Below are positions 12,524-23,628 of a stretch of DNA of 64,000 nucleotides, in pieces; position 1 is the first letter of the stretch; every line of letters starts with the position of its first letter. Below the pieces are notes generated by a model, which searched no databases, was not told the origin of the DNA, and saw nothing but the letters and a program-made list of their open reading frames with translations. The position numbers and the translations under genes were made by a program. Source of the stretch: Topomyia yanbarensis (Eukaryota > Arthropoda > Insecta > Diptera > Culicidae); the NCBI RefSeq assembly GCF_030247195.1, contig NC_080672.1:63270549-63334548 (forward strand). The letters are read 5' to 3'.

Positions 12524-12925
12524 ATAATTTTGTTCTGTGACATGTGTAATATCGCAGTTCATCAAGATTTCTACGTAGTTCCGTACATTTCTAGGCGGCA
12601 GTGGCTTTGTGGACGAGGTTTGCAAAGTCCCAGTCTATCGGTGATCTGTGTTTCGTGTCCCAATACTGGTGTAGCTTTCGGTCTGCCAATACAGACACTT
12701 TTAGAGTCAATAAATTCCATAGAATTAATTCTTCCAGCTGGATGACAGCTGGTTTGTTATTTTTGTAAGCAGAAGGGAATGAGATCGTCCATTCAGTGCA
12801 ACTGGAATCCCTGCCATACTGCTATCCACGAAACTTTTGCCAAGACGGCTGGCCTCTGGATCAGACTCGAGGTAATGACACCCGTCCGATTGTGGTCCAA
12901 AAACTGTTTATTGCGACCCTGAAGA
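12524..12925 (+). pseudogene. Broken fragment of a BRPF/Br140 gene (PHD-zinc knuckle-ePHD region)
   Basis: The frame from 12524 reads [19 protein letters not shown] and LQSPS, the first PHD finger of bromodomain-PHD finger proteins (BRPF1 in vertebrates, Br140 in flies), scaffolds of MOZ/MORF histone acetyltransferase complexes. It then skips about 25 codons and resumes at the ESINSIE / ILPAG segment. A stop at 12743-12745 stands where the family has Trp, followed in the same frame by CYFCKQKGM and IQCNWNPCHTAIHE (extended PHD). Near 12905 a frameshift leads to KTVYCD. Several zinc ligands are lost (HQDC to HQDF, RRC to GRG, VTC to ETF). It is clearly dead. No intron is visible in 400 bp, which allows a retrocopy or LINE transduction, but the native exon structure is unknown to me. 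Confidence 0.85.
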
Positions 12926-14522
12926 ATCCTTCGTAAAAATCGTTCATATTACGAAAGGTGCTCGTCAATATCAGCAAGACTTTCATATATTCCATGAAAT
13001 AATTCGTAATAAGCCTTCGCAACTCTTCGCTGTTTTACGAAAAACTCATAATAAAAACAAATATGACTACCAATGGGTCATCATATGAAAGAAGAATTCG
13101 TAAATTTTACGAAAGTTTTCTATACAAAAAGAATTGATAGAAGATTAACGAATTTATTGTCTCAGTGTAACGACCGTCCAACAGTTTTCTCCAGGACCAT
13201 GACCCGCGTTGATGCACAACAAGCCCAATTCGAAACGTTTAAACATTAAATACCGGCACAAAGAATACAAAAAACAGCTGTAAAATCAATCGGATAACCA
13301 TAAACGTAAACGGAATCTCATAAATGCAAACTCGATAATATCGACAGCAAACAGTTTTATCTCCACCGGTTCGATTTCACTCCACGAGCAGTAAATTTAC
13401 ACCGAACAACTATAGACTCAATCCGTAACCCGGTCTGCGCTCCGTGATCGTCGTGGTGCTGGTTGCATAGGACCTCCCGCTGGGAAAGCCTTCGTTGATC
13501 CACACCCGATGCAGCTGTTTGGGGGAGGGTGGCCGGGTAACAAACCGACCCCAACGACAATGACATTGATTCTTGCAGAAGTACGCGGCATTTTCGTTTT
13601 TCTTATTTCGCGCTAACTGCAGAGAGTAGTAAAAAAAACCCTCTTGCCGGTGGCGGCGGTAGCGAACTGATTCTCCACGGGTCCGCAAGTGAGTGAGAGT
13701 CTAAGTATGGGAACAAATCCTGTTTGCAGACTGCCAACAGTTTGCCCGGCTTGGTTGCCGGCAGAATATGGCTTGCACAACGGCTTCAGCTCTAGTCGGT
13801 TGCAGACTCCAGGAAAATTGGGTTAATTGTTTACACAATAACATTATTTAGATAAGATGATAGGAGACTGACCCAGCCATTGATATATTCAATACAACAT
13901 TTGAAAAGTGAATCGAAATTCAACCGATTTTCCCTGGAGTCACCCATCGAACCCCTAGAGTCCGGCTGAGTCAAATCCGCGCACATTGCGGCTGTCGCTC
14001 TAGCGGCTTTCTTGAGAGATCTGTTTTATTTCATACCTAGTTTTTTTTTCTTTCAAGTGCACCAACCACCACAACCCGATGCTGGCTGTGCTCGGGTGGA
14101 AAATGGAGCTGACGGGGACGCCGAACCGGTAAACATTCGCCGAGAATGGCAATGTCAATGTTTGAATAAAATTTATGATTTAAAGTGTTGAAAGCTGCAT
14201 CGCCGAGACCGGTCGGGGTGGTGAACCGGGTCCGGGCCGTGGAGTGAGGGGCGAGACAACAATGTTGACTGGACGATTTCAGCGAGCGAAAGAAAGCAGT
14301 TAAATATTTGACGAGCTTTTGAATTATTGCTAACTTGTCGTGGTGGTTTGTTATACATCCGGAAATGCGAGATTTAACTTTTGTACGAGCTTTTGAAAGC
14401 TTTTGATTTGATTGCGAATCACCGCCGCTTGAGTATTTTCCGGACAAAGAATCACAGTAGACTATGGGATTCGCTTGACGGTTGGGTGTTATTCGGTTGG
14501 TTAGCTGCACTGAAGAAAGGTA
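12926..14522. other. No gene recognised upstream of the first sperm gene
   Basis: Moderately GC-rich sequence with several overlapping short frames on both strands, none with a recognisable domain and none consistent over its length. It probably contains the promoter of the gene at 14696. Nothing else is supported. Confidence 0.4.
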
Positions 14523-14537
14523 CAAAATTTGAAGTTA
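14523..14537 (+). promoter_or_regulatory. Candidate translational control element in the sperm-gene leader
   Basis: CAAAATTTGAAGTTA. The other CGP gene has CAAAATTTGCAGTTA at 43657-43671. The first eight bases equal the 3' part of the 12-nt Drosophila Mst translational control element (ACATCAAAATTT), which holds such mRNAs untranslated until late spermatogenesis. It lies 103 nt upstream of the proposed splice donor and 173 nt upstream of the ATG. Confidence 0.6.
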
Positions 14538-14625
14538 CAAAAAAAACGATTTCTGAAAAGCAAATTGCGGTGCGGCCAAGGAAAGAATAATTGTTGGGAA
14601 TTTCTTCCGTGTGAAAAACAAGCAG

Positions 14626-14679
14626 GTAAAACATACTGCAATTGTGTTTACAGCTGCTGGATTTTTATATAATCTGTAG
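14626..14679 (+). other. Proposed 54-nt leader intron
   Basis: The donor AGCAG/GTAAAAC and an acceptor with a T/A-rich tract ending CTGTAG give a 54-nt intron, normal for Diptera. Exon 2 then carries 16 nt before the ATG. The second CGP gene has an equivalent 61-nt intron with the same GTAAAA donor. An alternative acceptor at 14653 would leave only 28 nt, too short to splice. Confidence 0.55.
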
Positions 14680-14695
14680 ATCCTTTAAGGGCAAA

Positions 14696-15088
14696 ATGTG
14701 CGATCCTTGCAATGTACCTTGCGATTTCATCTGTGGACCGGCAATTTGCCCTCCCTATGGTCCTTGCGGATCATGTGGACCCTGCGGACCCTGTGGGCCT
14801 TGCGGATCCTGTGGACCGTGTGGGCCCTCTGGACCCTGCGGTCCTTGCGGCCCCTGTGGACCATGCGGACCATCCTGTGGACCTTGCGGTGGTTGCGGTC
14901 CTTGCGGAGGATGCGGACCATGCGCACCTTATGGACCCTGGGGACTTTGTTCACCTTGCGGACCCTGTGGTCCTTGTGGACCCTGCGGTCCTTGTGGACC
15001 TTGCGGATCTCGTGGACCCTGCGGACCTTGTGGACCCTGCGGACCTTGTGGACCCTGCGGATCTTGTGGACCTTGCGGGCCATGCTAA
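14696..15088 (+). CDS. Cys-Gly-Pro repeat protein, Mst84D/Mst87F-like sperm-tail protein
   Basis: A 130-residue protein made almost entirely of CGP tripeptides: an N-terminal [15 protein letters not shown] segment, then runs of CGPCGP broken by CGS, CGG, YGPWG and SRG spacers. The composition and repeat match the male-specific Mst(3)CGP proteins of Drosophila, structural components of the sperm flagellum outer layer. It is about twice the length of Mst84D/Mst87F (55-75 residues) and shorter than Mst98C. The ATG at 14696 is chosen because it has an AAA-ATG context and no earlier in-frame ATG exists before a stop; upstream codons belong to the leader. The 9-bp DNA repeat (TGYGGACCY) makes all frames open, so other frames and the opposite strand are shadows. 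A poly(A) signal follows at 15159. Expression is predicted to be testis-specific. Naming as Mst-like rests on repeat type; such simple repeats can converge. Confidence 0.85.
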   Translation: MCDPCNVPCDFICGPAICPPYGPCGSCGPCGPCGPCGSCGPCGPSGPCGPCGPCGPCGPSCGPCGGCGPCGGCGPCAPYGPWGLCSPCGPCGPCGPCGPCGPCGSRGPCGPCGPCGPCGPCGSCGPCGPC

Positions 15089-15158
15089 TCGATTTGAAGC
15101 ACTACTTGAAGGTAAAAACGATGAAGAGTCTTGTCTGAGAAAAATTGTTCCTCGCTGA

Positions 15159-15164
15159 AATAAA
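15159..15164 (+). terminator. Poly(A) signal of the first CGP gene
   Basis: AATAAA 71 nt after the stop codon, the first canonical signal downstream. Confidence 0.65.
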
Positions 15165-15169
15165 AATCT

Positions 15170-16504
15170 GTCGATTTGAACCATAATATTCCTGTACGGT
15201 TTCTTCCATTCCTTAAATAGATGATTACTTGTTGAAGCAGATCAAAACTGTAAATTTACTAGTTAGTATCAATTTTATATTTTAGGGCTGCGATCTAACT
15301 CTTCCTTTAGTTCTGAGAAATTCGCATATCTTGTGAATTCGCCAATCCCATTTTCAAAAGTCAATTGTAAATAACGACGAAATATTCTGTCCTACCTCAC
15401 CCCCAGCAACCTACCAAAATCAAGTGACCTCTACCGAAACACTCTGACCTAATTCATTCCACCGATTACCGATCAGGCACTTATGCAACGGCGCAATTAT
15501 TGGTTATTATATCGCTTTGCTTGCCAGTTCAATTGTCTGCCCTTTGAAACGTGCATTCCGACTTCGCACGATGATTCCTCTTTATCACAGCCCAATTTTG
15601 AACGCCACAGCTGCTGATTCCAGACGATTTCGTCGTACCGGAGGCTGCCCTCGCAAGGTCTTTCCCGTTCCATCACAATCTCTTCTCCCAACAGAGGAAA
15701 GAGACGGAAAGACTCTCTTTGCTTTCGTTTTCCGTCGAGAGGAGCATCATTAAATAATTTTCACCGCGATGCAGCTACGTAAGAAGCAATCTCGATAAAT
15801 GTTGAAAGTGTAACGTCGTGCTTTTTATGCTAAAAAGTTCACAGCTTCAATAAATTATCTCGGCCAGGCTAGCTAGTGCCGGTGGTTCTTCTTTTTCTTG
15901 CAACGCGCGAAAGCTGATGGGGAAATTAATTTTCGTACGCTTTGTGGTACGTGACCATCATCGTCGGATGGTTTGGCCAGCGAAACGCGCACTGTGTGTT
16001 CGGCGTCGGCGGAAGCCAGCTAGGGAAGGCGCGAGCCCTCTGGGGGCCAAACCGCGCTGCACTGGGGCCGACGAATCGGGTTTAATCAAGCAATTAATCG
16101 CGGTCGGCATGCAGGCTTGTAATAGATACGGTTTACAGGGGTGATAGCGTTGTTGCTGCAGATTTACCTCTAGGTGTAAATCGGTACCCTAAACATCTTA
16201 TGGTTGCCACTGCAGTATAGAATACTTCCAGATGACCTGGCCACAACAGAGGAAATCATGTAATAGTACAGGTGCACTATTACCACAGTTTACATTGAAG
16301 TGGTTCGTTAATATTAAAAATACTTTTTCTTCCAGTCCCTTGCTTTAAATATACGTTAAATTTAGTCAAAAAAAAATTTGCCCCCTCACACAAAACAGGA
16401 CTGCTACGGCTCTGTCATAAAGTTGTGAATTAGTTCACGTAGAAAAAATCGATTGACGGCAACCGCGACTGAAGCTCATAAATCGAAAACAAATATTTCA
16501 CCTA
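15170..16504. other. No gene recognised
   Basis: Mixed composition. Frames at 15517-15753 and 15917-16144 have no recognisable domain. I see no repeats. Confidence 0.4.
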
Positions 16505-16529
16505 CACGGAAAAAAATTGTTCACAAAAT

Positions 16530-17040
16530 CGTGAATAAAGTGCCATGAATTCTGGAACAATCACGTTTATACGTTATCCGTGTTCGTGAAATGGTTCACA
16601 AAATCATCAAATAATATTCATGTATTCGTGAACTGGTTCATGATTTCTAATATATTAGTTACGATCCAATATCCGTGCTCGTGAAATAGTTCACGAAATC
16701 ATCAAATATTATGCATGTATTCGTGAACCGGTTCATGATAACTAGTATAATAGTCACAACTTACCATTTGCTTTCATAAAGTAGTTCACAAAATCATGAA
16801 ATATTATTAATGTATTCGTGAACTGGTTCATGATTCGTAACATATTAGTCACGATCCAATATCCGTGCTTGAGAAATAGTTCACAAAAATATGAAATATT
16901 ATTCATGTATTCGTGAACTGGTTCATGATTCTCAATATATTAGTTACTTTCCAATATCCGTGCTCGTAAAAAAATCCACGAAATCATGATATATTATTCA
17001 TGTATTCGTGAACTGGTTCATGATTACCAGTACATGATAT
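16530..17040 (+). repeat. 95-bp tandem repeat, about 5 copies
   Basis: The phrase ATTCGTGAACTGGTTCATGA starts at 16624, 16719, 16814, 16909 and 17004, a constant 95-bp period. Each unit holds several GTGAAC/GTTCAC palindromes. Copies differ by a few substitutions. Confidence 0.9.
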
Positions 17041-17439
17041 ACGATCTGTCCAGTATCTATTTGCGTGCTTGTGATATTTAGAAGATATCCCTAATCATTT
17101 ATTCGTGGAATCATTGTTGTTCCATGCACTTTTTCATGAAATTCCCAGCTGCTAGCGATCAGTCTTAGGTACGAGCAGGAGATATAAAAAAAACTATTAA
17201 GACCTCGTACATCGTTATTCATTTGACAAGGTTCATTGTGATGTCTGGACAGAAATCGAAAACTGCGCTGAGAACCCCAAATAGTGTGCGTGATATAGTT
17301 CAGGGAACAAGATATCGCGAATCAGTCACATATTAATGATATTGAGTAAAAAAAACCGATGGTAGTAAAAAATCACGATAAGGCGAAGAGAATTTCCGAA
17401 TACAATGATAAAAATTCTGATATCATGAATATTAGTCAC

Positions 17440-17960
17440 ATTACTCTTCGTGACAAATTTGAAAGTAAGTTACAAAATAAAATATCACGATAACATGAGC
17501 AGAAATCACAAAAATCTTGACTAAGATCCTGAAATCATGAACACCAATCACACAACTCGTGACAAAAATATCCGAAATCGTGACTAAGATCCTGAAATCA
17601 TGAACATCAATTGCTCTATTCATGACTAAAATATCACGATAACATGAACAGAAGTTACAAAAATTGTGACTAAGATCCTGAAATCATGAACACAAATCAC
17701 ACAGCTCTTGACGAAAGTATCTGAAATTGTGACTGAGATCCTAAAATCATGGACATGAATCACTCTACTTATCACTAATATATCACGATAATGTTAATAG
17801 AAATTATGAAAACCGCGACTAAGATCCTGAAATCATGAACTTTAATCCCGATAGTCTAGCAGAAATAAACTCATGAATAAAATAAGCACGGTGACGTGAT
17901 GAGAAATCACAAGAATCACGAATGAAATCATGAACAACGTTTGACTGTCGGCTGTATACT
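17440..17960 (+). repeat. 149-bp higher-order tandem repeat (63 + 86 bp)
   Basis: The phrase GACTAAGATCCTGAAATCAT or close variants begins at 17519, 17582, 17668, 17731 and 17817. Spacings alternate 63, 86, 63, 86, so the true period is 149 bp made of two related subunits. Degenerate units extend to both sides. Confidence 0.85.
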
Positions 17961-18640
17961 TCCAAATCATGAACAATAATCACAACAAAAACTAAACATG
18001 TCCAAGGAACAACAACAGTAAGCCAACCAAACATTCTAATATAACGCCATGTAGGGGAGACCGGGGCTAGTTGGCGGTGTTTTCAGTTTTCAATTTTTAT
18101 CACTTTGATGTAGGTAGAACTTCAAAAATAGAACACGCGGCATGAAAGTGCAGACTGTTGGCAACATCTCTGATTTTTTTTAAAGTGTTCGATGCATTGT
18201 CTGCATTTTTAGAGACAAAAATATGTGACGCGGAAAACCCGGTATGTGGCGATATGTGACTATACGCCAAAAACTAAGCAATCAAATGGAGATTCAATTA
18301 CTTCAAGGGTCCTTTTGGATGGTGCTGAATGTCTTTTCGAGAAAACTGTATATTAACCGACATTTCCCGATCAGAAGGAAATAACACAATTACAACTAAT
18401 GCTGATATTTTGTTACGAAAAATTTCCTATCAAATTTTGTTATAAAGTAGAAACCGTTAGGTGTTAAAATAACAAAAATTCTAACAAAAAATTATCTACT
18501 GATATCACATTTTTAACAAACGTTGATAGCAATATAACACAATCATAACAACTTGAGATAGCATAATTGACCCCAACATAGCTTGTATTACTTATTGTAT
18601 AATATCAACGATTTTAGCGTGCACGTCTAAAAATAGAATA

Positions 18641-20485
18641 TTCTATTCTATTCTATTCTATTCTAACCCTTTCACAGCCAGTATTGAAAAGCATCCTGGA
18701 AAACACTACAGTTATTGTGCAGTGTTTTTCTTGTCAATATTAATATTTGAAGCATATTTTCACATGTCGCAAATATTAAAACGGCCAGGCCTACTGTGAA
18801 GAGTTGGGTTTGAAGATGTTTCAAAATTAGACGGCAATTAAATTATTCCTTTAGTGAATAATTTAATTAACGAATTGTTTTGAATCTTAAAGGAGGAAGA
18901 AACGAGGACAACCGTACCGACCGTTTCAGTTTAAAGGGGAATATAATAAATCGTTGGGAGTGACTTGGCTAAGAAGGTTAATGTCACTCCTTTGCTCCAT
19001 TGGGATGGGACAGATATATTTACACCTTGCCCTGGCTAATAAGCCTAGGATAAAGCGCCTTTACTCGCTCTTTAAGGTTCAAGAAACCCTTTTTGAGCAT
19101 GTAAAAGAATCGAACGCTTGGCAGTATGTGCAGGAAAAACTGTGTGCTGCAGCTCTACCACCGGTACATCCATATAAAAACCTTTCACAACTCCAAAAGA
19201 AGAACATCAGTCGACCCATAAGACAATTACGACTCAAATTATGCAAAATAGTTGATGGAAAAAACATTGGTCGAGCGGAATGGTGCATATGAAAAAATGA
19301 CTGTAGTTTTTTCATTACGGTGGTGTAGCATGCCCCAGAAGTGTGGTGGTGTGACAAAAAATCACTGCCACCGCTTCAAAAGCTCCATTCAGCTAGCTCG
19401 ATAGCCTTTCAGCATCTATTTGGCACAATCGCGACGATCCAACAAATCGACCGATATACCTCTTACAGAATCTCGAATTGGTCTATATGGACAAATCAGT
19501 GGCAAAGATGAACACAATCCTTCCTACGCACACTACCAAGCGCTCAACTCTGGCACACGCTCAAAAAGGTCTCTTGAGCCCTAACTACTGGAAAGCAATA
19601 GGATGCAGCACCTGAAGAACCTGAAAGTTTAGTCGAAAACTGTTTCTGCATTCAATCTTTCTTCTCTGGTAATAAACTAAACAAAAGCGGTCTTCTCTGT
19701 TCTGGCATTGGCTGAAGAGTATAGTAACAAGAAGCAGTTTATTAATCAATATCAATATCACTTGCAATCACTGTGGCACGAATTATAATAGGACTCCAAT
19801 ACAGGAGCAGTTTCGTTACTAGTTTGTAATGACACCTTTAATGATAGCGCAAAAGGTGCTGAAAGAGCCTCCATGTTGCACCATGACCGATTTTTGAAGC
19901 ACAGTTTCTATTCCGACAGATGTAAAAAAAAACATTCCGAAATCAATGATAAATCCACAATGAGCGACGAATTTATCCTCGACACCGCAAACTCGAACAA
20001 TCAGACAACAGCCCTAATCACCCGAAGGACCCTTGTTTACATAGCAAGATCGACCAGCAAAGAAAACCGTTTTGATATTACTAAACAAACAAATTTTGAG
20101 TTTTTATAACCTTGATCCAAATGATTTATAAACAAAATGAAACAATCTCACCGGAAAATCTATGCTACATTTGGCGCAATATTTTGTAGGCGATCATCTG
20201 TCTTCTGTACACTCGCTCTTAGGTCAATGTTCCTCTTCATTGATCTATGTCGTCAACAGCGACCTGGGTGTCAAGTTTCAACTTAAAAATCGATCCATCC
20301 TCTGTTATCAAGTTTATAAGATAACGACAACCGACAACACAAGTTGACACTGATCACTACTGGTGCACTTGCGACACTTCGTAGAAATTATAAAAAGGAC
20401 GAATAGCAATCAACGAACATTAATTTGCAAAAATAATTATTGAAAATTTGACGTGAGTGAAAAAAACAAAATTCGTTTCCGACCA
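18641..20485 (-). mobile_element. Retroposed 1.85 kb unit with (TAGAA)n tail, origin unknown
   Basis: It is flanked by an identical 21-bp direct repeat (18620-18640 and 20486-20506, beginning TGCACGTCTAAAA). At the left border the + strand has five TTCTA units, i.e. a (TAGAA)5 tail on the - strand. A long duplication plus a simple-sequence tail indicates insertion by target-primed reverse transcription with the tail at the 3' end. Inside, about 19076-19235 and 19430-19600 are diverged inverted copies of each other. No protein domain is recognised on either strand; the 112-codon + frame at 18954-19292 is probably chance. Confidence 0.7.
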
Positions 20486-21328
20486 TGCACGTCTAAAAAT
20501 AGAATACGAGAAAAATAAAGCATACATTAGGGCGCTTTTTGCTGGGAGCAAAAAGCTTCACGCAGCAAAAGCTTTTATAGCATTGCCAAATGATTGCATA
20601 CATGCTGGCTGATTGTTATTGTGAATATATGACACGCAAATTATTATTTGACGATATTGCCGCTTTGAACCTGGGTATTCAGAGTTTGATGGGGAAGTTT
20701 CCTGCATGAACCAACGATTTTAAGGAGGAAATTAACTTTTTAAGGAGGAAATTAACAATATTTTAGCTTTAAAGTTTTTAGATATTTCAAGGTTTATTTA
20801 AAACGCATTCAAATCACTTGTCAGCTCAACCATTAAATATCAAACTTATCTTACGGGGAATGAAAAGATATAATACTCAAGTAAACTCAAACACTTATTA
20901 TGCGGAGGATAAAATAAAAATGTCGCGATAATTTAGAAATTCAAAAAACGCACAAACTAGAAACCCACAAACTGGATAAGTTTGGATTGTTCATAAAAAC
21001 CCGCATAAATTGGAGCAATCGCACTGAAAGTCTTATTAAGATCCTCAAAATACACTACGAAAATTTTGGAGATCAGTATAATATATCAGATAGTATTTTG
21101 TGACCTGAAAATTCGTTTTCGCAATATGCAGCATAGATCAGAAAATTTACTATATACTCATTTGACTAAGCCATAAAAACTAGTTTCAAATTCTTTTTTA
21201 TTTCAATTCGCGTTTCTTTATTTCATCTGGACTGTTTGATACTTCCTGTATGTTCTACGAAATAAGTTTAAGAAAATTATAATCTTTAGAAAAGCTCTTT
21301 GATAACTTCACGATTCCAAACCTTTTTT

Positions 21329-22399
21329 TGCCTTTCTCATATAGAAAGGTTATGCAATCACTCTGAAAAACGTCAACCTAATCCCGGCCCGGAGGGCCGA
21401 TTGTCATATCCCATTCGACTCAGTTCGTCGAGATCGGAAAAAGTCTGTATGTGTGTGTATGTATGTATGTGTGTGTATGTGTGTGTGTGTATGTGTGTGT
21501 GTATGTATGTGCGTATGTGTCAAATAATGTCACTCATTTTTCTCAGAGATGGCTGGACCGATTTGCCCAAACTTAGTCTCAAATGAAAGGTGCAACCTTC
21601 CCATCGGCTGCTATTGAATTATGGATCGATCGGAATTCTGGTTCCGGAATTACGGGTTTCAGAGTGCGGCCACACAGAAATTTCTCATATAAACTATAGG
21701 AAAAATTAAAAATAGAATTTTTATTTTTGATGCTAAATGTGTTCAAGGTGCATGAAACGTCGAGATTTGATGCAAACTCGAAAAAAAAATTTGACAACGA
21801 TTCACTTTTTTGGATTTTGGCACATTTTTGCCTTTCTCATATAGAAAGGTTATGCAATCACTCTGAAAAACGTCAACCTAATCCCGGCCAAATTTTTTTT
21901 TCGACTCGTTTAGGGTTTCTGGATTTTAACAGGGGCGTAGTTGATGGTTTACGGAGAGGGGTTACACCCCCCCCCCCCTCTACTGTTCGCGCCCCTCCTT
22001 TAAAAATCTCCTTAAATCACCCCTCAGACCACCACCCCATCCAGCCCTCATACCCCTCCCTTTCAACCCCACATCTTTAAACCACCACTAGATCACAAAG
22101 CATACCAATTTAAGCTGGGGAGTCGTTCGTTCATGGGACTTTCGCCCTCTTCACATACCCAGCCCCGCATGACAAAATGAGTTAGCAAGCAGATAACATT
22201 GATCTAATGATGATTAGGCTAATGGAGTATGATATTTTTTGTTTCAAGTGTTTCACCGTCGACACGTAGCTCATCAAGTTCGTGGCTGGCATGCCATTGT
22301 GTATAAGTGCAAAGTGTACTAAGAATGTAATGGACATTTCCACAATTATGTTGAACATAAAAAGCCTCCGTGCCATAGTTTAGAGAAATGAGAAAGGCA
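21329..22399. mobile_element. MITE family H (TGCCTTTCTCATAT...), two left ends and one right end
   Basis: The segment starting TGCCTTTCTCATATAGAAAG occurs at 21329 and again at 21829, exactly 500 bp apart, and about 60 bp are identical in the two. The right end ATGAGAAAGGCA closes at 22399. A reverse-orientation relative ending CTATTGAGAAAGGCAAAAA lies at 57041-57421. The family was probably duplicated or inserted into itself here. No coding sequence. Confidence 0.6.
21448..21518 (+). repeat. GT/TATG microsatellite
   Basis: A run of TGTGTGTATG-type units inside the family H element. Confidence 0.85.
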
Positions 22400-23628
22400 C
22401 AATTGCACCACTAGGTGGATTAAAACAGGTTTTTAATAATGGCTTTAAAATTTAAATCATGCGCCTCCTATTCGAAGTTGTGTGTCATGCGAGTATCTCA
22501 GAAAATAGGAAATGTCATCTCTTAATCCAACTGCAACCAAGTAAGTCAATCAAACACCTCACGAAAAGTTTTCCGACCACATGCATCAAACCTTGTCTAT
22601 ACTCAAAACGCGGAATTTAGAAAATCCATGTGGAAAACGCAAATCAAAAATCAAAAACTTCGAAAATTCGCTTTTAAAAAGTTGAATTACGACGCATAAA
22701 AAGAGACTTCAGTTTATAAGCAAATAAACTGTCATTTGTATAACCGTCAGCGTTCAAAGATAATTGTGAAAGAATATATAACTTACTGTGACATCATCGT
22801 TGTATGCATACATTAATATCATATTATTAATCCAATGACAACACCAGAAGATATAATATTGATATAAGTTTTCTTGCATTCCTGATCGGTATATCATAAA
22901 GATAACGCAGAGAGTATTAAATATCAACATGAGATATAAATTTGATAGCTCTCTGTTATAATGTTCTGATCGGGATTGCTATTATATTTCAGTTTCAATA
23001 CCCCGGCATTTTGACTTCCTATTCAAAAGCAAATTTTCGAAATTCTTCATGCAATTAGCTGGAATAAATGTCTCCTAAATTGGCGAGATACACAAGAAAA
23101 AGATTTTCTTACTTTGGAGTGAATTCCAGAAATAAAATTTTTTGATGACTTTTTTGCACTGAAAATAGTATCGCCAACTTGCCCCGCGTGCAGCACCGCC
23201 AACTTACCCCTACCGCATATTTTATTGAAAACTATTTAAAAAATAACTTTGGTTTGTGGATAGATGTAATATCTATTTAAAATTTAGAAAATTTACTTGA
23301 TATGCTCGAAAACACAATATCACTTACAAATTCCACCAAACAAATCGTTTTGCAACAAAACCTCATTGGATAACGGGTTTCACATAACTTGAGATACACA
23401 AGAAGAGGCAGCGCTATATGTCTAATAGAAACAGAGAAAAGGGATTCCGCCAACTTACCCCAACCGCCAACTAGCCCCGGGCTCCCCTATATATTCGTTG
23501 TGAACTTGTTTCATGAATACGAGGTTTATTGTTCATTATTTCAGGAACTTGGTCACGGTTTTCGTAAATCGTTCAGTTCACGAAATCGTATCCTTTGTTC
23601 ATTAATTTATGAACAAGTTTTTTCCGTG

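Larger units (their letters stand above)
18054..23487. mobile_element. TA-flanked element GGGGAGACCGGGG, 5434 bp
   Basis: The ends GGGGAGACCGGGGCTAGTTG and its inverted partner match for 24 bp with one difference, and TA flanks both sides (18052-18053, 23488-23489). The motif CGCCAACTT(A/G)CCCC is repeated near the right end (about 23172, 23204, 23448, 23464). No transposase is recognised; the interior holds the retroposed unit 18641-20485 and MITE sequence at 21.3-22.4 kb. A pogo/mariner relationship is inferred from the TA duplication. Confidence 0.75.
16505..23628. mobile_element. TIR element with tandem-array interior, split by a nested 5.4 kb element
   Basis: The left end CACGGAAAAAAATTGTTCA and right end TGAACAAGTTTTTTCCGTG are inverted repeats. 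TA precedes the left end and TG follows the right, so the duplication is TA with one change or is uncertain. The interior consists of tandem repeats built on the phrases GTGAACTGGTTCATGA and ATCATGAAC. The element is interrupted by 18054-23487; after that, the same TTCATGAA/GTTCATTA repeat style resumes up to the right end. Without the insert it is about 1.7 kb. Confidence 0.65.

Noticed and set aside
14698..15184. Other frames and the opposite strand across the CGP genes
   Set aside because: The 9-bp repeat opens all frames; only the CGP frame has matching ends, a short leader, an intron and a poly(A) signal in both loci.
16530..17960. CRISPR-like regular repeat spacing
   Set aside because: The repeats are contiguous tandem units without unique spacers, in eukaryotic DNA and inside a transposable element.
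18954..19292. 112-codon + strand frame as a gene
   Set aside because: It lies inside the retroposed unit, antisense to its tail, shows no domain, and part of it is the repeat also found at 2.5 kb.
18367..22977. CCCGATCAGAA / TTCTGATCGGG pair as ends of one element
   Set aside because: Only about 11 bp match, no target duplication is visible and a second CTGATCGG near 22883 confuses the pairing.
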